A stretch of DNA of 10,009 nt, taken from positions 1 to 10,009 of the forward strand of contig LSSN01002159.1 of the NCBI GenBank assembly GCA_001970855.1, in the 5' to 3' direction. The DNA is from Smittium culicis (lineage: Eukaryota; Kickxellomycota; Harpellomycetes; Harpellales; Legeriomycetaceae). Made by a program: the position numbers and the translations under genes. Below, one piece after another: positions 1 through 8,350 of this stretch (position 1 is the first letter of the stretch; every line of letters starts with the position of its first letter). Below the pieces are notes generated by a model. It searched no databases, had not been told where the DNA came from, and worked only from the letters and a program-made list of their open reading frames with translations.

Positions 1-821
1 TCTCAGATGATGTGTGTTCAGCGCAAAACTATTGGACAGAGAGCTAGTCAGGCCCGTTTTTTTTTTGCCCGATCAAAGCTGCGCAGGTCCCTTGTTGGCT
101 GCAATCTACTGATTCTAGATGGGCTCTACCAATTAGTATTGTTTGTGAAAATTTCGACACTCATTCAAGCGGCTTATTCGGGCGGAATACAAAAGCTGGT
201 TTTATTTCGCCGGGATTTATAAGAGATAGCAAATTGCGCTTAGAATCTTATAGAAATCGATGCAGAAATCAGTAAGCGTAAAAGGTGCGAAAAGACCATA
301 AATGGTGCTAAATGAAGCGTGAAAAGCAGACGAAATGTGGGCAGGCATTTATGTTTGTGAGATTTGCTGTATGCCATTTGTCAGCATAAAGTAGATAGAC
401 CAACCAGAACGCACCGTCTTTTTTACTATTGCAAATATTTATTTATATGAGAATTAAATGATTGTTGAATGATTTTTATAATAATAGGTTTTTAGAGCCA
501 AAAAAAAAAAAATAGAAAGACAGCTCAAACTAATACTGAAAGTTACTCCTAGCTAATTTTTTGCTGCTTTATCTGAGTATATTTGAATATAAGAGTTTAT
601 TACTGACCTTTTAATCCCTTCTACTTATCTCAACACCCACCGCCTCAGACCTTATCTCTAAATCAATAAACCTTCCGCTACCCAGCTCTATTTCTACAGG
701 TTCACTAAACTAGTGCTGCCCCCTCCTCCGTATTCTCGTGTACTACTAATATTATCCTTAATATACACTATTGCCATATAAACCAACTGTAGATTTTGTT
801 AGCATCCGTAAATTAGAAAAT
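1..821 (+). promoter_or_regulatory. Upstream region and leader of the Ypk1-type kinase gene
   Basis: No gene is supported here. One frame is open from the left edge to a stop at 220-222, but it matches no family I recognise and could be chance or the tail of a gene lying to the left. The stretch 420-600 is very AT-rich. From about 600 to 821 the + strand becomes rich in C and T. No ATG occurs between about 470 and 821, so the kinase ATG at 822 is the first on any transcript starting in that interval. This fits a long unstructured leader. A TTTCTACAG at about 691-699 could be an acceptor for a leader intron, but no donor can be assigned. No clear TATA box stands close to the start. Confidence 0.45.
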
Positions 822-3063
822 ATGTCTTGGCTAAGACCTAGTAAGTACAGCCCTGTTTATACCAAATATCCAGTATCTATATTAACAAACCTGCCCTACC
901 TATCTCGTTCTCTTCCCCCCCCTCCCTCTCTCCTCTACTCAATACCTTCCCAAACCACCAATTTAATATATCCTATCTTTTTTATTAACCTTATACCCTC
1001 ATACTTTTGTTTGACTATAGAGCAAAAAAAGAACGCTAAACCAGAGACTGACAAGTCCTCCAAAGATGCTCTATCTGACGATTTCTCTGCAAAAGCTCTT
1101 CTCAAAAACAACAACAGTCCCCAGCTAGAAAACAACCTCAAAAACCTCTCCCTTGACCAACATAAACAGAATGCCGTACCTCAACCCGCCATCGCAAAGC
1201 CCCTCTCCTCCCCACGCAATGCTCCTCCTAACTTGGACGTACAACACCAAACCGCCACTCGAAGCGACCCTGCTACCCAAAACCAAGTGCGCGCTCAGAA
1301 TAGCCCTCACTTGACCGATAGTTCTGAAAACCTCGATTCTGAACGACGTGTTGGTATTCTTACTGTAAAGATCATTTGCGGTAAAAGCGTAATCACCCCT
1401 AACCGTGCGCAATTCATCGCCTCACACTATACCAAGTACAAAAACGACGTTCAACAACGCCCTTTCGCCGTCATTTCTTTTGACAAGAACGAAGTTATTG
1501 CCGCACCCCTTGGTGGCGACATGATCAATCCCGTATGGGAATACCGCGCCAACTTGTAAGTCACTTTTCTCTCCATCCCCTCCCCCCCCCCCCATAGTTA
1601 CATAAAAATTCTTCCATTTAAATATTTATTTATATATACTGTAATTTTTAGCGATGTTTCAAGAAAATCCGATGTAACAGTCTCATTATACCAGCAAATT
1701 GAACAGAATATTCCTCCAGGCCAGGCTGCTGGCAGAACTCAAGGCTCAGGAAAATGCTTTATCACAGTATTTCTAGGAAAAACCAAATTCACTCCAATTT
1801 TCAACGATGTAAGCACTTTTCTCTTTTATTATTAAATAAAAAAATTCTAATTCATATTTCAAGTATTTTCCCCCATAATCAACGTTTTAATAACATTTTA
1901 TAATTTTTTTTATTTATTAGAGACTTATAGATGAGTGGTACCAACTAGATGTATCAGGATACATCCACTTACAATACAGCTTTAATATGAAAGAAACAGA
2001 GAAACTGAATATTGACCAGTTCGATTTACTGAAAGTCATAGGTAGAGGAAGTTTTGGGAAAGTTTTCCAGGTACGCAAGCGCGACACAGGGCGTATTTAT
2101 GCTATGAAAGTGCTATCAAAGTCCAAGATAATTATGAGGTCAGAGGTAGCGCATACTCTAGCAGAGCGAAACGTCCTTGCAAAGATCAACCACCCGTTTA
2201 TAGTTCCGCTTAAGTTTTCGTTTCAAACACCCGAGAAGTTGTATTTAGTGCTAGCGTTTATTAATGGGGGAGAATTGTTCCACCACTTGCACCGGGAGGG
2301 AAAATTCGACCAGCATTTGAGTAGATTTTATGCAGCAGAACTGTTGTGTGCGCTTGAATGCCTGCACTCATATGACGTTGTTTACAGAGACTTGAAGCCA
2401 GAGAACATTTTGCTTGATTATAGCGGGCATGTGGCGCTATGTGATTTTGGGCTGTGTAAGCTGAACATGACAGACGAGCAGAAAACAAACACTTTTTGTG
2501 GTACGCCAGAGTACTTGGCACCGGAGCTTCTGTTAGGGCACGGGTATACTAGAACAGTAGACTGGTGGACATTTGGGATATTGCTATACGAAATGCTGAC
2601 AGGACTTCCGCCATTCTACTGCGAAAACCCAAACGAGATGTACAGACGAGTTTTAGAGGAGAAGCTTACTTTCCCACCAGGGATGGGATCAAGAGCCAAA
2701 GCGCTGATAAAGGGGCTTTTGGTTCGAGACCCAGAGTACAGGCTTGGAAGCAATGGGGCTACGGAGATAAAGTCGCAGCAGTTCTTTGCGGAGATAGACT
2801 GGGACTTGCTTCTAGGGAAGAAGTACGACCCGCCATTCAAGCCGCTTGTAAATTCAGCGTTCGACACGAGCAATTTCGAAGACGAGTTTACGACCGAGCT
2901 GCCGGAAGACTCGTACATACCAGACAGCAATTTGTCAGAAACCGTGCAGCAGCAGTTTAGCGGGTTTAGCTACGATGGTAGCGGTGGCGCATTTTCGTTA
3001 GCACAGAGCTACATGATCAACAACAACAACATCGCAGACGATTTGAACAACAATAAATACTAA
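822..3063 (+). CDS. YPK1: C2-domain AGC protein kinase, Ypk1/Gad8 family (TORC2 effector)
   Basis: Inferred exons are 822-840, 1021-1555, 1652-1808 and 1921-3063, giving 617 aa with all joins in frame. The introns are GT..AG: 841-1020, 1556-1651 and 1809-1920. Residues 8-113 are a polar linker. Residues about 117-255 form a C2-like domain, including FDVSRK right after the second splice join, which resembles FDVTRK in yeast Ypk1. The kinase domain spans about 271-526: glycine loop GRGSFGKV, ATP-binding Lys300, catalytic Asp394 in YRDLKPEN, DFG Asp412, and activation-loop Thr428 in TFCGTPEYLAPE, the expected Pkh/PDK1 site. The AGC tail follows, with a likely turn-motif Ser568 and hydrophobic motif FSGFSY (Ser587), the expected TORC2 sites. 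By family knowledge these cytosolic and membrane-proximal kinases control sphingolipid synthesis and plasma-membrane stress responses. The tail ends in an Asn-rich stretch. Starting at 822 rather than at the internal ATG 1987 keeps the C2 domain. Splice sites are predicted, not confirmed. Confidence 0.96.
841..1020 (+). other. First intron of the kinase gene, stop-free and a multiple of three
   Basis: The intron runs from donor GTAAGT to acceptor ACTATAG and is rich in C and T, especially near 900-950. It is 180 nt long and contains no in-frame stop, so an unspliced message stays open and would add 60 residues after residue 6. Splicing is preferred because the inserted residues are hydrophobic and proline-rich and unlike the family, and because the donor is a consensus one. 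It leaves a first coding exon of only 19 nt. Confidence 0.8.
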
Positions 3064-3128
3064 CTATTCTTTTTTTTTTTAAACTCGGCAATTTACCTTT
3101 TTTTTTTTTTTGATTTTACGCTTTACTT
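3064..3128 (+). other. 3' untranslated region of the kinase gene
   Basis: Just after the TAA stop there are two T runs (about 3070-3079 and 3100-3111). An AATAAA overlaps the stop region at 3052-3057, but it lies in coding sequence and is probably not the signal used. The next AATAAA on this strand is at 3355. Confidence 0.4.
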
Positions 3129-3216
3129 AAATTCTACACTTTTATTTTATAAATTCTACACTTTTACTTTATAAATTCTACACTTTTACTTTATAAATTC
3201 TACACTTTTATTTTAT
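3129..3216 (+). repeat. 22-bp tandem repeat, four copies, downstream of the kinase gene
   Basis: Copies start at 3129, 3151, 3173 and 3195, exactly 22 bp apart. Each begins AAATTCTACACTTTTA and ends in CTTTAT or TTTTAT; the main difference between copies is that C/T change. A degenerate tail with CACTTTTATTT and TCTATACTTTTG continues to about 3250. It lies 66 bp past the kinase stop codon, so it is either in the 3' UTR or just beyond it. It is an AT-rich minisatellite with no sign of coding. Confidence 0.9.
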
Positions 3217-3805
3217 TTAATAATGCACTTTTATTTAATTCTATACTTTTGATTTTATGGTTTTGGTTGATTTGTTGGATGTTAGTTTATTAGAGTGTTG
3301 GACATTTTTCACGTTTTTTATTTTTATTAGATATTGCTGGGTTTCAGCTATTAGAATAAAAGTTCAACATTAAATCCAATTGGTTTTATTTTTTTTCTCT
3401 CTGGCTTTTTGTAAGCTAATAAATCCACGTTGAAAAAAAAAATGAAAAAAGTGCTTGAGGGTCAGTTTGGTATATTGAAGTGCATCTATTGGCTCAATTA
3501 TTATAATGTATAACTACTGGATTGTTTAATAGTGCTGGTTAGTAGTATCCAATAAATAAGCACGTTCAAATAATGATGGCGAATGGTGTTTGAATGCTCA
3601 GATAATTGTGCGAATCTGTTGGTCTATTCATAAACTGGGGATTCACATATGATTGGATTGATTTGGGGGTGAGGAAGGAGATGTAAGTAAAGATTAAAAA
3701 ACAAAAAATATTAGGGAGGGAATTTGATTAATTAGCAGTTACGGATTTTAATATTTTTATTTCCGGCGAGGCATTTATTGATTATACTTTATTTGTAGTT
3801 TGTCA
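3217..3805. other. AT-rich intergenic DNA between convergent genes
   Basis: No ORF, RNA gene or mobile element is seen. It holds several ATTGG/CCAAT pentamers (near 3374, 3488 and 3549), poly-A and poly-T runs, and the AATAAA at 3355 noted separately. Confidence 0.5.
3355..3360 (+). terminator. Candidate polyadenylation signal for the kinase gene
   Basis: This is the first AATAAA downstream of the kinase stop that is not inside coding sequence, about 290 nt after it. If used, the 22-bp repeat would lie within the 3' UTR. Fungal signals are loose, so an earlier A-rich site is equally possible. Confidence 0.25.
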
Positions 3806-3832
3806 GGAAGAGGAGGAGGAGGAGAAGGGGTG
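3806..3832 (+). repeat. GA-rich microsatellite (GGA/AGG triplets)
   Basis: The run GGAAGAGGAGGAGGAGGAGA is followed by AGGGGTGG and then an A run. It sits immediately upstream of a TATA box at 3846, the kind of purine tract often found in nucleosome-poor fungal promoters. Confidence 0.7.
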
Positions 3833-3845
3833 GAAAAAAAAAAGG

Positions 3846-3915
3846 TATAAAAGGCAAGTTCAACACTAAATAGATTTGAAAGTGTATAAATAGTTATACT
3901 TCAGCAGTATAAAAA
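3846..3915 (+). promoter_or_regulatory. Cluster of three TATA-box-like sites with no gene assigned
   Basis: TATAAAAGG at 3846-3854, TATAAATAG at 3885-3893 and TATAAAAA at 3908-3915 follow a purine tract, an arrangement that looks like a + strand core promoter. No convincing ORF follows before the convergent DnaJ gene ends at 4637. It may drive a noncoding RNA or a very small protein, or it may be chance in AT-rich DNA. Confidence 0.3.
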
Positions 3916-4587
3916 TTAATTGTTGTTAGTTTTATTATTCCATACCAAAAACAAAGGCAGCAGCAGCAAGAAACTAATATCCAAGAGGTACGCTTTTCAG
4001 TTCGGTATTTAATATTGTTTATTATGTAAGAAAATTTCATAGTTTAGCTGGGGTCCATGGATGGGATGTGTTTGAGATGGAATGTGAGGTCGTTGAGGGG
4101 TATGATTACATTTAGCACTGGGCACTGAAGTAATTTTTTATAAAGATAAAAGTTACATGTTGACGTGCATTACGTTCTGGCCTAGAAAACCAGTTAATGA
4201 CCCCCTCATTTTTTTGCTTTTTTTTTTTCAACCTTCACATTTTTCAATCGCATCCATCCATGCTCCTCAATCTCTTACAATTATATGATCTGATTTATTT
4301 ATAAGAGTGAGTGAGTCTAACATTTCTCTATTTTCTTCTTGATATTTCGAATTAGGTCCGTTCCTCCTTGTGAAAAAGCCTGCTCTTTATTCATTTCATT
4401 ATTTAGTTTATTTTTTTTTATTTATTATCCCTTGTATATTCTTTATCGTTTATTTGCCTAATAAAATACTATAAAACTATTCCTAAATGTTCATTTTCTC
4501 CACTCTTTCATTATCTATTTTTATTGATCAAATATGTTGAGACTTATGGCTACATCAGATGTTGGAATAGTTACTTTGCTTGGGTGG
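3916..4587. other. Intergenic DNA, possible noncoding transcript
   Basis: No gene is supported. The part from 3950 to 4130 is less AT-rich than its flanks. It has a CAG run (3957-3968), a donor-like GTACGC, an ORF of only 23 codons at 4057-4128, and T runs at 4134 and about 4206-4229. No tRNA, 5S rRNA or U1/U6 snRNA signature was recognised. Confidence 0.35.
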
Positions 4588-4593
4588 TTTATT
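4588..4593 (-). terminator. Polyadenylation signal of the DnaJ gene
   Basis: Read on the minus strand this is AATAAA, 44 nt past the TAG stop (4637-4639), in a T- and A-rich context typical of fungal 3' ends. Confidence 0.55.
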
Positions 4594-4636
4594 TGTACAT
4601 TAAATAATAAAGTAAAACAAATTAAAAAAGGAAAGT

Positions 4637-6136
4637 CTATGTGAACGAGTTGAGGAGGTCGCAGTACTCAAGCTTAATCTTGCGCGCTCTGTTGAGGGCG
4701 TCGGTGTCAGGGAACAAGCCGAGGAACCCTTGCGCCTGGTTGATGCGCTCCCTCTTCTGCTGCATCTGGTACTCGCACTGTTCGCGCAGATTGCTGACGT
4801 AGCTGTTGACTACCTGCTTCTCGAACCGCGCGAGTTTGGTCCTGCTGCGGCTGATGTCGCTATTGACGAAATCGCGCTGGTTGACGTAGTACGGCACTTT
4901 ATGGCTGCTCGTATACTTCTTGAGATTGTATTTCGGCGTGTGCTTGAAACTGAAGTTAGCCTCTGACTCGGACATGAACGAACTCAAAAAGTTTGAGAAG
5001 AGCATTATTGCAAAAAACACAAGGATCGGGTACAGCTGCCTCATTAGCCCGCCTTGGTCTCCCTGTGCTGCATTAGTATGTTGATGTTGCTGCTGTCTAA
5101 ACCTGTTTCCTGTCGAGTACGAGTTGTAAGTCCGCGTTCGCATCCGTGGCCCGAAACTATACCCTGCTTGCTCTAGAAAACATATGAATATATTTATTTA
5201 TTTATTTATATAAATTCAGTAATTAATATTTTAAGCTGGAGTATTCTATTAATAAAATAATATAGAAGGGACTATTTATTACCACCGAAAAACATATTGA
5301 AGAGGTCTTCAGGGTTGATTTCGGACTCGAAGTGGGCAAAGTTTCTGCTATTGTTTGAGTAGAAGTGAGAGTTTTGGGAATGCGAAGAGGTAGCTCTTTC
5401 AGAAGCTTCAGAGCCATACATATCGTAAGTGCTCTTTTTGTCAGTATCGCTCAGCGTAGTAAACGCCTTGCTAACAACTATAATTAAAAAAGTTTCAAAT
5501 AGCAAGAGTTAATAAAATATTTGAAAATGCTAGATTAATTAAGGTGCTATATATAAGGAAGAGTACTTTTGAAAGCTTCATCTGCGCCAGGGGCTTTGTT
5601 TTTGTCTGGATGAAACTGCAGAGCCATCTAGAATTGATGAATCATATAGTTATGCATATTATATAAATTGGATATATATATAAAATAGGTATTTAATAGA
5701 TATAAAGGGAGGTGGAGGAGAGAGTAGATACCTTTCTATAAGCTTTTTTGATGTTAGATTGGTCAGCAGTTTTGTCAAGGCCTAGTACAGCGTAGAGGTC
5801 GTTTTTAAGAGACAAGATCTTATTGACGGCAGCTTTCTGTTCAGGGGTGTACTGAGCTGGAGAGGAATTATTATTATTGTTGTTGATTGTTGTGGATGTG
5901 GGTTTTTTGTAGTCAGTAGAGGAAGTTTGCGAGGAAAAGGGGGTAGAACTACTTTTAGTTTGGTTTTGGTTTTTAAACTCATTTGAAAGTTTTTCTAAAA
6001 GAGTTTCGGCTTGAGGGAGTTTATGGAGACGAATGGATTTGTTTGTGAATTTGATTGCAGCCTCAAGGTCGCCTTCCTGGTACCGCTTCTTTGCTAGCTC
6101 CAAGCATTTTTCAGCCTGATCGAGATTTACAACCAT
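4637..6136 (-). CDS. ER-membrane DnaJ (Hsp40) co-chaperone with DUF1977, DNAJB12/14 type
   Basis: Inferred minus-strand exons are 6136-5732, 5627-5567, 5477-5283 and 5172-4637, giving 398 aa. The introns are 5731-5628, 5566-5478 and 5282-5173, all GT..AG with joins in frame. Residues 1-50 (MVVNLDQAEKCLELAKKRYQ onward) resemble the helical N-terminus of DNAJB12. A Ser/Thr/Asn-rich linker follows to about 105. The J domain spans about 112-178; the second exon carries the HPD motif (141-143) needed to stimulate Hsp70 ATPase. A short Phe/Asn-rich segment and a Gln/His run (247-252) precede one membrane segment at about 267-286 (LYPILVFFAIMLFSNFL). The C-terminal about 290-395 fits DUF1977. In this family the J domain faces the cytosol, the anchor lies in the ER membrane, and the role is recruiting Hsp70 for ER-associated degradation and membrane-protein quality control. 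The gene is convergent with the kinase gene and divergent from the uL13 gene. Splice sites are predicted. Confidence 0.95.
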
Positions 6137-6907
6137 AGTTTATTTGTTTAGCTTTTAGAAACTAGCAATTCTTTATTAAATAACAAAAAAAAAATTTATC
6201 GCTAATTTTGAATATATTTTTTTCCTCGTTCGTTCAGTTAATAAATTAAGGGGGTGGGTGTGATGAATTGTTAGCACTTAGTTTTCGAGAGTTGTATTGA
6301 CATACGTAAAAGGAGGATTAGTAGTGATAAAAGACGAAATCTGGGTTTAATGGGCTGGTCGTAAATGTATGAATATAATGAAAAAGGGGAGTAATTTTTT
6401 ATTTTTAAGTATTAAAGTGAAAAAAGGATTGAATTGAATTGATTAAAAGTATTAAAGATATAAAGGAGATAAATTAAAGTTTAGAAAGATTAGTTGAATA
6501 TAAAATACATATTTAATATTAGTGTATTAATTGCATAAATGTGTTAAATATGTTGATTGGCTATTTATACATGGCTGTTAGAATGGTTGGTGTCGATTAA
6601 TTATTGGCTATAGATTTAGGCGAATGGGCAGCCGTATTTTTGGAGACAAATGGGCATTGTTGGTTGGAATATTTATGACCGAGAGTGGTTGGAGGAGGCG
6701 TATTGATAGGAGGGGAGTGATAGGCGGAATTATAATATAGAAGCAGATGGAAATTTTTAAGAGTTAAACAGAGTAAGTAATGCCAAGCTTTTATATTTCT
6801 TGGATAAACACTAATCGCTAACAAAATAGACCAGATAACTACTTAGTACTCTTTATATCAGCTAAAGTTATAATATAAACTCGCCGACCTTTGCAGATAC
6901 ATAGAAG
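6137..6907. other. AT-rich upstream region of the DnaJ gene
   Basis: No gene is seen. The stretch 6360-6560 is extremely A/T-rich with recurring ATTAAAG. The sequence ATTGGCTAT occurs at about 6554 and again at about 6603. A minus-strand open frame at 6597-6824 has no ATG and matches nothing I know. The DnaJ promoter should lie just above 6136, but no distinct TATA box can be chosen among the many AT runs. Confidence 0.4.
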
Positions 6908-6996
6908 ACTCATGGACTATGGTGCATTTACATGTATACACGGTAAGGATATATGCTTGTCTGAGCCATAGTAGAATTACACGTATACACTGTTAA
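6908..6996 (+). repeat. Diverged tandem duplication carrying GTATAC palindromes
   Basis: The segments 6908-6946 and 6959-6996 align imperfectly. TTTACATGTATACACGGTAA in the first corresponds to ATTACACGTATACACTGTTAA-like sequence in the second. The GTATAC cores lie at 6934-6939 and 6983-6988, 49 bp apart. This looks like an old duplication of about 50 bp. Confidence 0.45.
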
Positions 6997-7082
6997 TGAG
7001 CAATCACTCGCAGAACCTGAGAAGTGAGCAAGTGGAAAATACATTTTGCACTACAATTCTTTTAAGCTTTGTATAGAGCAAA

Positions 7083-7138
7083 ATGTTAACTTTGAGTATG
7101 GCAGATGTTAACTTTGAGTATAGCAGATGTTAACTTTA
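7083..7138 (+). repeat. 22-bp tandem repeat, two and a half copies
   Basis: Copies start at 7083, 7105 and 7127. Each begins ATGTTAACTTT and continues GAGTATGGCAG or GAGTATAGCAG; the third copy breaks off after ATGTTAACTTTA. The repeated GTTAAC is itself a palindrome. The array ends 35 bp before a TATA box at 7174, so it could be a repeated upstream element. Confidence 0.85.
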
Positions 7139-7173
7139 GAGGTGATTTGAGAGCGAGTATGTGTGTTTATAGG

Positions 7174-7180
7174 TATAAAA
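7174..7180 (+). promoter_or_regulatory. TATA box upstream of the 7324 ORF
   Basis: TATAAAA stands in AGGTATAAAACAGC, just downstream of the 22-bp repeats and 144 bp before the ATG at 7324. A three-codon upstream ORF (ATG at 7254) lies between them. The promoter reading depends on whether the ORF is real. Confidence 0.3.
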
Positions 7181-7323
7181 CAGCAGAATTAGAGCAGTTT
7201 TAACTCTTTTGTGGGCAGTAGACTAATTTTTGACCATCAAAATATAACCAACTATGCTCGGTTAAAACTCATTAATTCCGAGTCTTTAAAAGTTATTGGT
7301 TTATTGTAAAATAACAACAAATA

Positions 7324-7527
7324 ATGAATTTGGTTATAAATCATAAACGAATAATTAATTTGGATCTTTTAAAGAGTGTTGGATGGGAAAGGGTTAATAG
7401 CTTTAATAGCCTTACAAACAGCGATAAAGTAAAGAAGTATAAAAGTGCCAGCCAACAGTTGCAAATCCATAAAGTAATTCGCCAACTAGTCTGTAATCCT
7501 GAAAGGGTACATTTCTATGGCCTTTAA
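7324..7527 (+). CDS. Hypothetical small protein, or first exon or relic of one
   Basis: A 67-codon ORF with a good ATG context (A at -3) follows a TATA box and a short tandem repeat. The product is basic and probably helical, with the segments NLDLLKSVGWERVNSF and SASQQLQIHKVIRQLV. I do not recognise it. An in-frame donor GTACAT at 7507 could splice to AG at 7602 (intron 96 nt, a length usual here), extending the frame to a stop at 7705-7707 for about 95 aa. A shorter 47-nt intron ending at 7553 would instead lead to a different 35-codon open stretch. Neither extension is supported by similarity, and chance is a real possibility in this composition. Confidence 0.22.
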   Translation: MNLVINHKRIINLDLLKSVGWERVNSFNSLTNSDKVKKYKSASQQLQIHKVIRQLVCNPERVHFYGL

Positions 7528-8350
7528 TTTTTCGCATATACAATCGTGTATAGCTGATCATATCAGAGCGAATCATCAAAACTGGATTCGTGCCTGAAAT
7601 AGCAATATGTAGTAATTGGTTTGCGGATTATATTAAAGATGCCAATGAGGAAAGGAAATGATTTATCCCAGAAAATTAACGATTCGACAGGGTACTTGCA
7701 GTATTAATTCTCGATAATAGTTGGATGAATAGATTTAATATTTGGCAGACTAATATTTTAGCTATGAATGATATATAGACTATTTGACAATTAACTGTTA
7801 TCGAGCAATACTGGGGTCATCCAATTGGATGAACACTCAAAATGGTGGAGGGGTAATATAAACGAAAAAGGCTATTGGCCACACTATTTGCAATATTCAT
7901 ATTAAGCCTGATCATTGGTTTGTGGATTTTGGGGTGCACAAAGAGGAGAATAAATATTATAGAAAATATCTATAAATAGTCGCATAATTGTATATGTAAC
8001 CAATAATCACAGGCTAAAGAGGAGAATCCAATTAGCAGCATTATCGGAAAGTGATTGGCAAGTGTAGTAGCGCTGGCGGCCACTCGTTCTTGATCCGTTA
8101 GCACAACAAAAGAAACTTCTAAAAAGTCAGTAAGGGTGGGCCCAATGCAAAAAAAAAAAAAAGGTAATGGCTAGCCACTCACGTCATAGAAACGAAACAT
8201 CGCTCTAATTAGCTGCATTTCGCCAGCCATCTCACTGATTAGCGGAAGACGAGCCAATAGTAAGTGCATAACCGTCTAGATCTAATTAAGGACGCCATTA
8301 CTCGCTGCTTGTCTGGCCTATCCGCTCTTCGCCAGTAAACGCTTCAACGC
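7528..8350. other. Intergenic DNA with coding-like fragments in shifting frames
   Basis: No intact gene is seen. Short open stretches appear in different + frames at 7554-7658, 7698-7775 and about 7866-7973, the last including the residues IHIKPDHWFVDFGVHKEE. They are interrupted by stops and by frame changes. This may be the remains of a gene or mobile element, but no known domain is recognisable. AAAGAGGAGAAT occurs at 7940 and 8016, and ATTAGC-GCATT variants at about 8031 and 8209. Many ATTGG/CCAAT pentamers are scattered through the stretch. Confidence 0.3.
7817..7832. repeat. Perfect 16-bp palindrome
   Basis: TCATCCAATTGGATGA equals its own reverse complement, with no spacer. It contains CCAAT on both strands around the centre. 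It could bind a dimeric factor or be chance. Confidence 0.6.

Noticed and set aside
1..222. C-terminal part of a gene open to the left edge
   Set aside because: No similarity is recognised, and 74 open codons with a T run in the middle can arise by chance.
771..821. Extension of the kinase N-terminus upstream to 771
   Set aside because: The frame is open but begins with TTG, not ATG. The first ATG is at 822 with a good context.
1987..3063. A separate 358-aa kinase starting at the ATG 1987
   Set aside because: Exon 4 continues in frame upstream to a TTTATTAG acceptor at 1920, and the spliced upstream exons supply the C2 domain expected for the family.
3129..3216. CRISPR array
   Set aside because: The repeats are contiguous with no spacers, and the genome is eukaryotic.
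4057..4128. 23-codon ORF MDGMCLRWN..
   Set aside because: Too short, poor start context, and no match to known tiny proteins such as eL41.
4040..4230. Pol III gene with an A-box-like TAGTTTAGCTGG at 4040 and T runs downstream
   Set aside because: No good B box or cloverleaf fits, and the A-box match alone is weak.
6597..6824. Minus-strand 75-codon open frame
   Set aside because: It has no ATG start, no recognisable family and no promoter; it is likely chance.
7593..7980. Mitochondrial insertion read with TGA as tryptophan
   Set aside because: TAA and TAG stops still interrupt the frame and no mitochondrial protein is recognisable.
8041..8110. tRNA-like B box (GTTCTTGATCC)
   Set aside because: It does not match the consensus well and no acceptor or anticodon stem can be folded around it.
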